Source of the DNA: F23-B02 sp946405205
GTDB lineage: Bacteria > Bacillota > Clostridia > Oscillospirales > Oscillospiraceae
Length of the DNA: 64,000 nucleotides
Assembly: GCA_946405205.1 (NCBI GenBank)
Contig: CAMJGL010000010.1
Location: 1-64,000, forward strand
Direction of reading: 5' to 3'
The notes beneath the pieces were generated by a model. That model worked only from the letters and a program-made list of their open reading frames with translations, made no database searches and was not told the DNA's origin. Position numbers and translations under genes: made by a program. Positions 15,300-23,889 of this stretch are shown one piece after another (position 1 is the stretch's first letter; every line of letters starts with the position of its first letter).

Positions 15300-16393
15300 T
15301 TTTCCGTTCCTTTCAAAAACACGTCGGTGCCGAAGCGCTGCGCCATAAGGTCGCACAGCACCATCGCCGTCACGCTGTCGAGCACCGGACAGATGCGCCG
15401 CACTATGGCGGGGTCGTGGCGGCCGTGGATGCAAAGCTGAGCGTTTTCGCCCTTCACAAAATCCACGGTCTCCTGCTGTCTTGCTATCGATGCCGTCGGC
15501 TTCACGGCGCATTGGAACACGATGTCCATGCCGTTTGTTATGCCGCCGTTTATGCCGCCGTTATTGTTGGTCTTGGTTACTACCCTGCCCTCTTCAAGCC
15601 TGAGCGCGTCGTTGCAGCTGCTTCCCTTTTCACTGGCAAAGCCAAAGCCCATTCCGAACTCTATGCCCTTGACGCCGCCGAGAGAAAACACCGCGTGGGA
15701 CAAAAGCCCCTCGACGCTGTCAAACCACGGCTCGCCGAGGCCGGGCATGACGCCGCAGACCGCCGTCTGTGTAACGCCGCCGACGCTGTCGTTATCGAGC
15801 CGCGCCTGCGTTATCCTCTCGGCCATCTCCTCGCCCCGCTCAGGGGTCAAAACGGGAAATGCGCTGTTTTTAAGAAGCTCAATATCCTCCGCCGTGTTCT
15901 CAAACCCGCGGTCGGACACGCCGCCGCAGGAGAGGATGTGCGTGCCGATGCTTATCCCGAGCCCCTCCAGCGCGGGGAGGAGTATGCCTCCCGCCGCGAC
16001 GAGAGCCGCCGTTATCCTGCCGGAGAAATGCCCTCCGCCGCGGTAGTCCTCATAGCCGTGGTATTTGCAGAAGGCCGCATAATCCGCGTGTGAGGGTCTG
16101 GCGGGGCCGTAATTATAGTCTTTGCTGCGTGTGTTCTCGTTCGGTATAACGATGCATATGGGCGTTCCTGTGGTTTTGCCGTTAAAAACGCCGCTGAGTA
16201 TCTTAAACTCGTCCTTTTCCCGTCTGGGAGTGTCCAGCGCCGAGGATGGGCGGCGGCGGGAAAGCTGACGGGCAATGAAGTCCTCGCTCACCGCGATTCC
16301 CGGCGAAAGCCCGTCGATGACGGCGCCCACCGCGGGGCCGTGGCTCTCGCCGAAAAGGCTCACCGAAACGCTTTGTCCGAAAGTGTTTTTCAT
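15296..16393 (-). CDS. aroC: Chorismate synthase
   Basis: AroC converts EPSP to chorismate using reduced FMN. The 365-residue protein shows the N-terminal SLFGESHGPAVGAVIDG (H18), the central RPSHADYAAF and YRGGGHFSGRITA, and the late GGINGGITNGMD and CIHGRHDPAIVRR motifs. I placed the start at 16393 because its ATG overlaps the aroB stop as ATGA, while the upstream in-frame start gives a non-family extension. It lies between aroB and the aroE-aroK fusion in a tightly overlapped operon. Confidence 0.95.
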   Translation of the reverse strand: MKNTFGQSVSVSLFGESHGPAVGAVIDGLSPGIAVSEDFIARQLSRRRPSSALDTPRREKDEFKILSGVFNGKTTGTPICIVIPNENTRSKDYNYGPARPSHADYAAFCKYHGYEDYRGGGHFSGRITAALVAAGGILLPALEGLGISIGTHILSCGGVSDRGFENTAEDIELLKNSAFPVLTPERGEEMAERITQARLDNDSVGGVTQTAVCGVMPGLGEPWFDSVEGLLSHAVFSLGGVKGIEFGMGFGFASEKGSSCNDALRLEEGRVVTKTNNNGGINGGITNGMDIVFQCAVKPTASIARQQETVDFVKGENAQLCIHGRHDPAIVRRICPVLDSVTAMVLCDLMAQRFGTDVFLKGTEK

Positions 16394-17397
16394 GTCTTGT
16401 TCTCCAGGCTGCCGAGGATATCCTCCGGCTTCATATCGCATATGCGAAACTGACCTATCTTATCGACCAGAACGACCTTTACGCTGTTGGCCGTCATCTT
16501 CTTATCGTGCTTGAGATACGGCATGAGCTCGTCCGCGCTCTGCTCTATCTCCGTGGGCAGACCGTACTTTTTAAGCACCTTTGTCACGCGCTCAAGCGCC
16601 TCGCCGCCGCACATGGGCGGCATGCCCAGCGCGACGCATTCGCCGTGCAGGAGCTTTCCTTTATTGAAGCCCTCCACCGCGTGGCCGACGGTGTGCCCGA
16701 AGTTCAGGATGCGGCGCAGGCCGTTTTCCTTGGGATCCTGCTCCACGACGTCCCTTTTGATGCACAGAGAGCGGCGTATGATCTCGGGCAGATCCGCGTC
16801 AAGATCCTCGCTTTTTTCGATGAGCTCAAAAAGCTCCGCCGAGCTTGTCGCGGCCATTTTTATCGCCTCGGCAAGGCCGGCCATGAGCTGCCGCCGTTCG
16901 AGGGTCTTCAGCGTTTCGGGGTCGATTATCACCTTTTTCGGCTGGTAAAACGCGCCGACGATGTTCTTGACGCCCCCGAAATTGACGGCGGTCTTCCCGC
17001 CGACGGAGGAGTCGACCTGCGAAAGCAGGGTGGTCGGGATGTTGTAGAAATCAATGCCGCGCATATAGCAGGAGGCCGCGAAGCCGCTCAGATCGCCCAC
17101 CACGCCGCCGCCGACGGCGACAACGCAGTCGCCCCTTGTGAAGGAGGCCTCGAGCATGGCCGAAAGCAGGCGCTCGAGCTGCTCAAAGCTCTTGCTGCCC
17201 TCGCCGCGGGGCACGGTCACGACCACGGGCTCTTTACACTGACCGGCCACGCATCCGGCGTACTCCGGCGGAACGCCCTCGTCCGTCACGACGAGAACGC
17301 GGCGGTCAAGCTCAAGGAGCTGTCCCGCTTTTTTCAGGCTGCTGCGCTCGAGCACGATATCGTAGCAGCCGTTGTCCGCGTTGACGGGAATTATCAT
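16390..17397 (-). CDS. aroB: 3-dehydroquinate synthase
   Basis: AroB cyclises DAHP to 3-dehydroquinate with NAD and a divalent metal. The 335-residue product shows the NAD-binding GGGVVGDLSGFAAS, the IPTTLLSQVDSSVGGKTAVN block, and metal-ligand motifs GLAEAIKMA, FGHTVGHAVE and HGECVALGM. GAGGAG precedes the ATG at 17397, which sits six bases after the pheA stop. All the usual family residues that I can place are present. Confidence 0.95.
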   Translation of the reverse strand: MIIPVNADNGCYDIVLERSSLKKAGQLLELDRRVLVVTDEGVPPEYAGCVAGQCKEPVVVTVPRGEGSKSFEQLERLLSAMLEASFTRGDCVVAVGGGVVGDLSGFAASCYMRGIDFYNIPTTLLSQVDSSVGGKTAVNFGGVKNIVGAFYQPKKVIIDPETLKTLERRQLMAGLAEAIKMAATSSAELFELIEKSEDLDADLPEIIRRSLCIKRDVVEQDPKENGLRRILNFGHTVGHAVEGFNKGKLLHGECVALGMPPMCGGEALERVTKVLKKYGLPTEIEQSADELMPYLKHDKKMTANSVKVVLVDKIGQFRICDMKPEDILGSLENKT

Positions 17398-17402
17398 TTA
17401 TT

Positions 17403-18509
17403 TCACTCCTCGGTCCTGAGATTTGAGTAGTAGGTGCCCACCAGACGGAGCTTTGCGCACACAGCGCCGAGCTCGCGCAGCATATCCTGTCCGTTTTCGT
17501 TGTAGATGTTTCCCTCGGCCTCGATATAGAAGAAGTAGTTCCACTGCAGCTCCTTCATGGGGCGGCTGCGCAGGCTGCGCATATTGAAGCCGTGAGCGCC
17601 GATGATGTTGAGCGTCTGCGCGAGGGAGCCTGCTTCGTTGCGGACGGTGAACACAAGGATGAAGTTCTCGTCCTCGCGCTTTTTCGGGGAGGAGGGGCGG
17701 TTCTGCGCTCTTGAGAAAGCCGCAAAGCGGGTCGTGTTGTTTTTGACGTCGTTTATGGATTTATCCAGCACCTTGAGGCCGAAGAGCGAGGAGGTGTCGT
17801 CCGAGGCAATGGCGGCAAGGGCGGGATCGCCGGTCTCCTTGACGTGCTTTGCGGCAAGGGCGGTGTTTGAATAGGGCAGCGTCTCGAAGCCGTGCTGCCT
17901 TATATATTCCCCGCACTGGTCGAGCGCCTGGGGGTGACTGACGACGGTCCTGATGCCGTCAAGGCTCGCGCCCTCGTTTGCCATGAGGTTATGCACGATG
18001 GGCAGGTCGAGCACCTGATTTATATACAGGCTGCCGGAGAACAGAAGGTCCATGACCGTTCCGACCTCGCCGGCGGCGCTGTTTTCAAGCGGCAGCACCG
18101 CGCAGTCGAACTCGCCGCGCTCGACCGCCTGATAGGCGTCGGCAAAATCCGCAAATGGCACGAGCTCTGCCTCGGGGAACATACGCTTCGCCGCCATGTA
18201 GGCAAACGCGCCCTCAACGCCGCAGTAGGTCACGCGCATGCCCGTCAGGAGCTTCGACTGATACGCGCAGGACAGGTCGATGGTGTTTCTCATGAACTGA
18301 ACGTAATAGCTCTCCACGTCCGCGCTTTCGATGAGTTTGCGGTTGCGCTCGATGAGCTCGCTCTCGCGGGCGGTATCGCGCACGGACAGGCCGCATTTTC
18401 TTTTATATTCTGCGATGTCCCCGCAGGCCTTCATCCTCTGCTCGAAAAGGCTCGCCATTTCGGCGTCTATGCGGCTTATCTCTTTTCGGGACATTTCAAG
18501 TTCGTTCAT
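17403..18509 (-). CDS. pheA: Bifunctional chorismate mutase / prephenate dehydratase (P-protein)
   Basis: A 368-residue fusion that makes phenylpyruvate from chorismate. Residues 1-88 are an AroQ-type chorismate mutase helix bundle (RKEISRIDAEMASLFEQRM). Residues 92-275 are prephenate dehydratase with YCGVEGAFAYMAA, PLENSAAGEVG and the catalytic NNTTRFAAFSR. Residues 285-365 are an ACT domain for phenylalanine feedback; its usual ESRP motif reads RSRP. It also supplies the mutase activity needed by TyrA, since no separate chorismate mutase is seen. It starts 15 bases after the DUF554 gene. Confidence 0.94.
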   Translation of the reverse strand: MNELEMSRKEISRIDAEMASLFEQRMKACGDIAEYKRKCGLSVRDTARESELIERNRKLIESADVESYYVQFMRNTIDLSCAYQSKLLTGMRVTYCGVEGAFAYMAAKRMFPEAELVPFADFADAYQAVERGEFDCAVLPLENSAAGEVGTVMDLLFSGSLYINQVLDLPIVHNLMANEGASLDGIRTVVSHPQALDQCGEYIRQHGFETLPYSNTALAAKHVKETGDPALAAIASDDTSSLFGLKVLDKSINDVKNNTTRFAAFSRAQNRPSSPKKREDENFILVFTVRNEAGSLAQTLNIIGAHGFNMRSLRSRPMKELQWNYFFYIEAEGNIYNENGQDMLRELGAVCAKLRLVGTYYSNLRTEE

Positions 18510-18524
18510 TTTTCTTACCTCACA

Positions 18525-19235
18525 TCAGAATAATTTTGTTATAAGCTCGTACAGGGGGATATATGCGATGGGAAGGAAAATTCCCGGGAGCATATTTGCG
18601 GATTTGATCTTTTTCGGGGAGAGCTCAAGCATATTGAGCCCCATACCTATGAGTATCGTTCCGCCAACGGCCGACATCTCCGCGACCACGTCCGCGCCGA
18701 GGTACGGCGATATCACGCCCGCGAGCAGGGTCAGCCCGCCCTGGAACACCAGAATGAACAACGCCGAGAAGGTAACGCCCAGACCCATAGCCGCGCCGAA
18801 CATCATCGACGAGACGAAGTCGAGCGCGCTCTTTGCGAAGATTATATCGTAATTGTGGTTGATGCCCGCCTCGAACGAGCCCATGATGGTCATCGACCCC
18901 ACGCAGAACAGGATGCTTGCCGAAACGAAGCCCTCGGTAAAGCGCCCGCCGAGGTTTTTGCCCCGCAGCACCTTATTTTTTATAAAGTCCCCCGCTCCGT
19001 CGATGCCCTCGTCTATCCTCATGAGCGTGCCGAGCACGGTGCCGATGACTATGCAGATGATGAGGCACAGCGTGTCCTTCGAGCCGACGGCGCTTCCGAC
19101 GCCGATAACGACGGTCACCAGAGCGAGAGCGGAGATGACGATGTCGATATACGCCTGCTTTATTTTGTTCCGGCACAGGATGCCGATGAGACTGCCGAGC
19201 AGCACGGTGCCCATGTTGACGAATACTGCTATCAT
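18525..19235 (-). CDS. DUF554 membrane protein (YdfK-like)
   Basis: A 236-residue polytopic protein with about seven hydrophobic segments, beginning MIAVFVNMGTVLLGSLIGI. The DUF554 family is widespread in Firmicutes, and no biochemical role is established that I know of. The start at 19235 has AGGAGG eight bases upstream; an in-frame extension reads through a terminator hairpin and is unlikely. It is the first gene of the aromatic operon, 15 bases before pheA. That linkage makes a role in transport of an aromatic compound or precursor possible, but that is only inference. Confidence 0.85.
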   Translation of the reverse strand: MIAVFVNMGTVLLGSLIGILCRNKIKQAYIDIVISALALVTVVIGVGSAVGSKDTLCLIICIVIGTVLGTLMRIDEGIDGAGDFIKNKVLRGKNLGGRFTEGFVSASILFCVGSMTIMGSFEAGINHNYDIIFAKSALDFVSSMMFGAAMGLGVTFSALFILVFQGGLTLLAGVISPYLGADVVAEMSAVGGTILIGMGLNMLELSPKKIKSANMLPGIFLPIAYIPLYELITKLF

Positions 19236-19279
19236 AATGTTCTTTTCCTCCTGAGGATATAAGCATTTACAGAGCAAAA

Positions 19280-19306
19280 GAGCGGCTCCCGTAAAGGAAG
19301 CCGCTC
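19280..19306 (-). terminator. Second terminator-like hairpin in the aro leader
   Basis: On the minus strand, GAGCGGCT / AGCCGCTC with an 11-base loop is followed by TTTTGCTC. It lies 45 bases before the DUF554 start, so transcripts entering the operon from further upstream must pass it. Confidence 0.65.
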
Positions 19307-19395
19307 GTAATGACATATATGCGCCGCCTCGGCGGCTTGCCATTATTCACGTCCTTTGCGGGCTCATCTTATTAAAGCCGTAATAATAGTAGTAA

Positions 19396-19545
19396 AAAAT
19401 GCAGTACGCATAAAATCGTACTGCATTGAAGAAAGCAAAGGGCATGGAAACGGCGTTCCGGGCGCAATCGGACACGGAACCGTTAATTATTGCGTTGTTC
19501 CTGCAAATAACCATGTCCGTTATCCTGCCTTTCCCGAAAGATAGG
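19396..19545 (-). ncRNA. Structured leader or independent small RNA ahead of the aro operon
   Basis: A consensus promoter at 19550-19578 would start an RNA near 19543. About 120 nt later the strong terminator TGCAGTACG / CGTACTGCA plus TTTTTT (19425-19394) can end it. Between them lies a rod-like fold CGGACATGG...CCGTGTCCG that competes with a second stem AACGGTTCCG...CGGAACGCCGTT. This is either a conditional-termination leader for the ten genes downstream or a stand-alone small RNA. I found no T-box specifier/antiterminator motif. Confidence 0.45.
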
Positions 19546-19549
19546 CTAA

Positions 19550-19578
19550 ATTATACTCAGCAAAAAACTTTTTGTCAA
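19550..19578 (-). promoter_or_regulatory. Consensus sigma-A promoter upstream of the aro operon
   Basis: On the minus strand, TTGACA (19578-19573) is followed by exactly 17 bases and TATAAT (19555-19550). Both hexamers are perfect matches. Confidence 0.85.
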
Positions 19579-19596
19579 TATGTGATCGGAATTTTT

Positions 19597-20955
19597 TCAG
19601 TTTTTCAGGCTCTGCATGGGCGCGGGGATGCGTCCGCCGCGGTCGATGAAGGCCTTCGGGCTCTCCTTATGCACCCGCATCACCGGCGCGTTGCCGAGAA
19701 GTCCGCCGAACTGCACCTCGTCGCCCACCGTTTTTCCCGGAGCGGGGATGACCCTGACCGCCGTGGTCTTGGAGTTTACCATTCCTATCGCCGCCTCGTC
19801 GGCTATGATGGCGGATATGGTCTCGGCCGGAGTGTCGCCGGGTACGGCGATCATGTCAAGCCCCACCGAGCACACGCAGGTCATGGCCTCGAGCTTGTCG
19901 ACAGTCAACACACCGCTGCCCGCGGCGGCTATCATGCCCTCGTCCTCGCTGACGGGGATGAACGCGCCCGACAGGCCGCCCACATGGCCGGAGGCCATTA
20001 TGCCGCCCTTTTTCACCGCGTCGTTGAGCAGCGCAAGAGCCGCAGTGGTGCCGTGGGTGCCGCAGGTCTCAAGCCCCATCTCCTCAAGTATGCGGGCAAC
20101 GCTGTCGCCCACAGCGGGAGTCGGCGCAAGGGACAGATCCACGACGCCGAAGGGCACGCCGAGGCGGCGCGATGCCTCCTGAGCCACGAGCTGACCCATG
20201 CGCGTTATGCGGAAGGCGGTGCGCTTTACGGTCTCGGCCACCTCGTCAAAGGGCAGACCCCTCACCTCTTTAAGCGCGCTGTGCACGACTCCGGGGCCGG
20301 AAACGCCCACGTTTATGACGCTCTCGCCCTCGCCCACGCCGTGGAAGGCTCCGGCCATGAAGGGGTTGTCCTCAACGGCGTTTGCAAACACGACGAGCTT
20401 TGCGCAGCCGAAGCCGTCCCTGTCGGCGGTGAGGGCCGCCGTCTGCTTTATTATCCTGCCCATCAGCGCGACGGCGTCCATGTTTATGCCGGCCTTTGTG
20501 GTGGCGATATTGACGCTCGAGCACACCAGCTCCGTTTCCGCCAGGGCGCGGGGTATGCTCTCGATGAGCCTTCGGTCGCCCTCGGTGAAGCCCTTGTGCA
20601 CCAGCGCGGAATAGCCGCCGATGAAATTCACGCCGCAGCTTTTTGCCGCCCTGTCCAGAGCACGGGCAAGCTCGACGAAGTCCCCTTCCCCGCAGCCGGC
20701 GGCGACGAGCGCAATGGGGGTCACGGATATGCGCTTATTCACGATGGGGATGCCGAACTCGTTTTCGATGTCGCAGCCGACGGAAACAAGGCGCTCGGCC
20801 CTGCGGCATATCTTGTCGTATATCTTTTCGGCGCAGCGCCCGATGTCGGGATGGGCGCAGTCGAGCAGGGATATGCCCATGGTTATGGTGCGGATGTCCA
20901 GATGCTGGTGGTCTATCATGTCCACCGTCTGTTTTATATCGGCAAGATCGAGCAT
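19597..20955 (-). CDS. DUF711 / UPF0210 (PFL-fold-like) protein
   Basis: A 452-residue cytosolic protein of the UPF0210 family. It is recognisable from the N-terminal DIRTITMGISLLDCAHPD, the middle FIGGYSALVHKGFT and VNIATTKAGINMDAV, and a late glycine-rich GHVGGLSGAFIPVSEDEGM. Structural work places the family near pyruvate formate-lyase folds, but no reaction is established to my knowledge. It starts nine bases after a small ACT-domain gene, with GAGGTGAAG as ribosome binding site inside the end of that gene. This ACT-UPF0210 pairing recurs in Firmicutes and suggests a shared function. Confidence 0.9.
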   Translation of the reverse strand: MLDLADIKQTVDMIDHQHLDIRTITMGISLLDCAHPDIGRCAEKIYDKICRRAERLVSVGCDIENEFGIPIVNKRISVTPIALVAAGCGEGDFVELARALDRAAKSCGVNFIGGYSALVHKGFTEGDRRLIESIPRALAETELVCSSVNIATTKAGINMDAVALMGRIIKQTAALTADRDGFGCAKLVVFANAVEDNPFMAGAFHGVGEGESVINVGVSGPGVVHSALKEVRGLPFDEVAETVKRTAFRITRMGQLVAQEASRRLGVPFGVVDLSLAPTPAVGDSVARILEEMGLETCGTHGTTAALALLNDAVKKGGIMASGHVGGLSGAFIPVSEDEGMIAAAGSGVLTVDKLEAMTCVCSVGLDMIAVPGDTPAETISAIIADEAAIGMVNSKTTAVRVIPAPGKTVGDEVQFGGLLGNAPVMRVHKESPKAFIDRGGRIPAPMQSLKN

Positions 20956-20964
20956 CGCTTCACC

Positions 20965-21234
20965 TCATATCCTGTGCATCGCGGTGAAGATATCCGCACG
21001 CTGTATGCGGATCTTCAGCCCCATCTCCGCGCCCTTCGCGTCGAGGGCACTGCGTATATCCTCGAGCTTATGCTCCGATTTTTCGGTATCCACCAGCATG
21101 GTCATGGTGAAAAGTCCCTCCATGATGGTCTGGCTCATGTCCAGTATGTTCACATTCATTTCCGCCAGCAGAGTGCTGACCTGCGCCACGATGCCTATGC
21201 AGTCGGCGCCTATGACCGTCATTACAGCTTTCAT
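20965..21234 (-). CDS. UPF0237 ACT-domain protein
   Basis: An 89-residue single ACT domain, beginning MKAVMTVIGADCIGIVAQVS and containing the second-helix region NVNILDMSQTIMEGLFTMTM. Such free-standing ACT proteins are thought to bind small ligands such as amino acids and to regulate a partner. The start at 21234 has GGAGG five to six bases upstream; the longer frame adds a non-conserved tail. It is co-transcribed with the UPF0210 gene just downstream, which is the obvious candidate partner. Confidence 0.9.
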   Translation of the reverse strand: MKAVMTVIGADCIGIVAQVSTLLAEMNVNILDMSQTIMEGLFTMTMLVDTEKSEHKLEDIRSALDAKGAEMGLKIRIQRADIFTAMHRI

Positions 21235-21323
21235 ACTTCCTCCGGATGTTCTCAGGATAGGCCCTTTATTCACTATGGATTTTACAGCAATCCTGCGAAA
21301 ATGCAATACACATAATAAAAAAG

Positions 21324-21348
21324 CTTCCCCGAGAAAGCCTCGGGGAAG
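21324..21348 (-). terminator. Intrinsic terminator of the small secreted protein gene
   Basis: CTTCCCCGAG (21324-21333) / CTCGGGGAAG (21339-21348), followed on the minus strand by CTTTTTTATT. Confidence 0.9.
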
Positions 21349-21372
21349 AAAAATTCAGCCGTTTATCGGGGC

Positions 21373-21783
21373 TCAGGGAAGCGTAACGTCCTTGATGCCG
21401 CCCAGATACTGCTTGAGACCGTTGATAAAGGTCTCGGGGGTTTTCATGATGCCCTCGATGTCGCCGTTGTCATAGGCCGCGCCGATGCCCTCCAGCATTG
21501 CCACGAAATCATCGGTGGCGCCTTCAACGCCCGCTCCGACATTTGCGCCGTAATTCCAGAGATACTCGAGAGTTGCGTTGTCAACGCCGATCTTCTCGCC
21601 AATGCCTGCCTTGACCTCTTCAAGCTTCGCGGCAACGGTCGCCTGAGTCTTTTCCACGGCGGCGGCAATATCGCCTGTGGGCTCGGCGGCGTCGGCATAG
21701 CCGGCGGGAGCCAGGACCATGACAAACATCATGACTACAGTAAGGATCGCTAATGTAAATTTTTTGCTGCGGGTCTTCTCCAT
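21373..21783 (-). CDS. Small secreted or membrane-anchored protein of unknown function
   Basis: 136 residues. Residues 1-36 form a basic N-terminus (MEKTRSKKF) and a hydrophobic stretch ending PAGYADAAEP, which looks like a Sec signal peptide with an AxA-type cleavage site. The rest is acidic and predicted mostly helical (AAAVEKTQATVAAKLEEVKAG), with no cysteines and no enzyme motif that I can see. The start at 21783 has AGGAGGAAGG upstream. It is monocistronic, between a terminator and the PAP2 gene. I do not recognise the family. Confidence 0.75.
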   Translation of the reverse strand: MEKTRSKKFTLAILTVVMMFVMVLAPAGYADAAEPTGDIAAAVEKTQATVAAKLEEVKAGIGEKIGVDNATLEYLWNYGANVGAGVEGATDDFVAMLEGIGAAYDNGDIEGIMKTPETFINGLKQYLGGIKDVTLP

Positions 21784-21866
21784 GAATTCCTTCCTCCTGA
21801 TTTTAGGGTTTTTGTTCATTTCTATACATTTGCGGTTCTTTTGTGTAGACCTATTAAATCATACAT

Positions 21867-22541
21867 TCAGTCATTTGGCAAGAGTTTTTTATTTAATTTA
21901 TCAAAAATTTTCCACGCCGACGACCTTAGCCCCCATTGCATGGCGATCTCGCCGCAGGCAAGCCCGCCGACAACGTCAAGCACCACGTGCTGCTTTACGA
22001 ATACCGTCGAAAGGCACACCAGCACGGTGAAGATCCCCGCAAATGCCTTCATCCACGGCCTGACCTTATCGCAGTACATCGACTGGCGGAACACCATGTA
22101 GGTCAGCAGGCAGTGCATGGAGGGAAAGCAGTTGGTCGGCTCATCCATTGAATATATAACCGACAGCATCCACGAGGAAAGGCCGTCGACCTCGAGCGCG
22201 GGGCGCGGCACATACGACGGCAGCAGCAGGAAAAAGGCCGTGCATATGATCTCAGCCGTCACCACGCAGCCCAGAAGCTTATAGCACAGCGGCTTTTCCT
22301 GACGCGCCGTCATTATCAGCCCCGCGCCCCAGAACAGGAAGGTGAACGCATATATGAACGTCCATTCGGGCACGAGCGGTATGGACGCGTCGATGGGGAG
22401 ACTGACGTCCGCGGGGGTACGGAAGCCGTTTATCAGCTTTGTGCCGTTGTAAACTGCAAAATGCAGGCAGACGGTAAACAGCAGCGGGATAAGCGAATAT
22501 TTCGGCAGCAGAGGCTTTTTCAGACTTTTTTCAGGCATCAT
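21867..22541 (-). CDS. PAP2-superfamily membrane phosphatase / phosphotransferase
   Basis: A 224-residue protein with about six membrane segments. The PAP2 motifs appear late: PTNCFPSMHCLLTYMV (motif 2, SMH) and VCLSTVFVKQHVVLDVVGG (motif 3, H-x3-D). A clear motif 1 (KxxxxxxRP) is not visible, as in the inositol-phosphorylceramide-synthase-like branch. Likely substrates are membrane phospholipid or polyprenyl phosphates, acting at the outer membrane face. It begins two bases after the CDF transporter stop, so the two are cotranscribed. Confidence 0.82.
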   Translation of the reverse strand: MMPEKSLKKPLLPKYSLIPLLFTVCLHFAVYNGTKLINGFRTPADVSLPIDASIPLVPEWTFIYAFTFLFWGAGLIMTARQEKPLCYKLLGCVVTAEIICTAFFLLLPSYVPRPALEVDGLSSWMLSVIYSMDEPTNCFPSMHCLLTYMVFRQSMYCDKVRPWMKAFAGIFTVLVCLSTVFVKQHVVLDVVGGLACGEIAMQWGLRSSAWKIFDKLNKKLLPND

Positions 22542-22543
22542 AT

Positions 22544-23713
22544 CTATTTCACAAAGGACGTATCTACGTTAACGACGGCGAAGCGGTTCGGGAGCCTTTC
22601 CTCGACCGCCGCGCAGATCTCACGGCGTATCTCCTCCGGCGTTTTCTTTGAGTCGGCGGAGATAACGACGTCGAAGATAAGATTTGTATGGCTCGGGCCG
22701 GCGACCATGCGGAAATCATGCATGCTGATAATGCCGCCGACGTCGGCGAGCACGGCCTCAAGCGCCCTGCGCTCGGCGGTCACCTGCTCGTTGTCGGTCT
22801 CGACGGGATCCATGTGTATCGTCGCCTCGCAGCCGAGCTCCTCCTTGAGCCTGCGTTCAATGAGGTCTATCTCATCGTGCAGCTCAAAAATGTCTCCCCT
22901 GCCGTCTACCTCCGCGTGGAGGCTTATCATCAGCCTGCCCGGGCCGTAATCGTGCACTATAAGGTCATGCATCCCTATGACCGAGCCGCTGCTCATCACG
23001 AGCTTTTCTATGTTATCGACAAGCTCCGGATCCGGCGCCTGACCCAGCAGCGGGGAGAGTGTGTCCTTTGCCACATTGTAGCCCGCGAAAAGGATGAACA
23101 GCGCGACCAGCACTCCGGCGTAGCCGTCTATGTTCACCTTGAATACATACGCAACGCCCATCGAGATCAGAACCACGGTCGTCGCTATAGAATCGGAAAG
23201 GCTGTCGGTGCCCGTCGCGATCATCGCGGTGGAGCCTATCTTTTTGCCCACGCTCCTGTTGTATATGCACATATAGACCTTCACGCAGATGGACGCCAGC
23301 AGTATCGCCGCCGGAAGCAGCCCGACCTCGATGGCCTCGGGGCTGATTATCTTCCGGACGGAGCTTGTGAGCAGCTCAACACCCATGACGACTATCATCG
23401 CCGCTACCGCCAGGCCGCATATGTACTCTATCCTGCCGTGGCCGAAGGGGTGATCCGGGTCGGGCTTCTTGCCCGAGAGCCGGAAGCCCAGCAGGGAGAT
23501 AATCGAAGATCCGGCGTCGGAAAGGTTGTTGAAGGCGTCGGCGGTTATGGCTATGGAGCCGGAGATCACTCCGGCCACGTATTTGCCCGCGAACAGCAGC
23601 ACGTTCAGGAATATGCCCAGCAGGCTGCACAGGCTGCCGTAGGCCTTCCTTACGGCGGGATTTGTGTAATCCTCGGGATTCTTTATAAGTAATCTGGAAA
23701 GAAAGGTTACCAT
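22544..23713 (-). CDS. Cation diffusion facilitator (CDF), possibly manganese-type
   Basis: A 389-residue proton/metal antiporter. Six membrane helices are followed by a long cytoplasmic domain with two ferredoxin-like halves (SLHAEVDGRGDIFELHDEID and later VGGIISMHDFR). The helix-2 motif DAFNNLSDAGSS gives an N-x3-D site and helix 5 TDSLSDS gives D-x3-D, whereas zinc exporters carry H/D-x3-D with H-x3-D. The N-D-D-D pattern is the one described for manganese CDFs, so I infer Mn(II) export. GGAGGTG precedes the ATG. It is followed directly by PAP2 and is divergent from the MMPL gene. Confidence 0.9.
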   Translation of the reverse strand: MVTFLSRLLIKNPEDYTNPAVRKAYGSLCSLLGIFLNVLLFAGKYVAGVISGSIAITADAFNNLSDAGSSIISLLGFRLSGKKPDPDHPFGHGRIEYICGLAVAAMIVVMGVELLTSSVRKIISPEAIEVGLLPAAILLASICVKVYMCIYNRSVGKKIGSTAMIATGTDSLSDSIATTVVLISMGVAYVFKVNIDGYAGVLVALFILFAGYNVAKDTLSPLLGQAPDPELVDNIEKLVMSSGSVIGMHDLIVHDYGPGRLMISLHAEVDGRGDIFELHDEIDLIERRLKEELGCEATIHMDPVETDNEQVTAERRALEAVLADVGGIISMHDFRMVAGPSHTNLIFDVVISADSKKTPEEIRREICAAVEERLPNRFAVVNVDTSFVK

Positions 23714-23889
23714 GTCTGCACCTCCTGAGAGTTTTGATTATACAGCCCATTTTCACATTCTTCAAGCAGATTTAATAATAAATTGACAAATCTCCCTTGA
23801 AGTGGCCCTGATATTATAATATAATAATATAATAAAATACATTGATACACCGTTGAACAACCCATACATATACCTTTTTGGAGTTCGTA

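Noticed and set aside
19396..19545. T-box leader for the aromatic operon
   Set aside because: No AGGGTGGTACCGCG-type antiterminator motif and no plausible Phe, Tyr or Trp specifier loop could be found.
19426..21315. A 629-codon open frame antisense to the UPF0210 and ACT genes, and similar long antisense frames at 54853-56706, 3245-4531, 26624-28003 and 1307-2257
   Set aside because: They mirror high-GC real genes on the other strand, have no ribosome binding sites, and translate to low-complexity His/Gly/Ala/Arg-rich sequence without family motifs.
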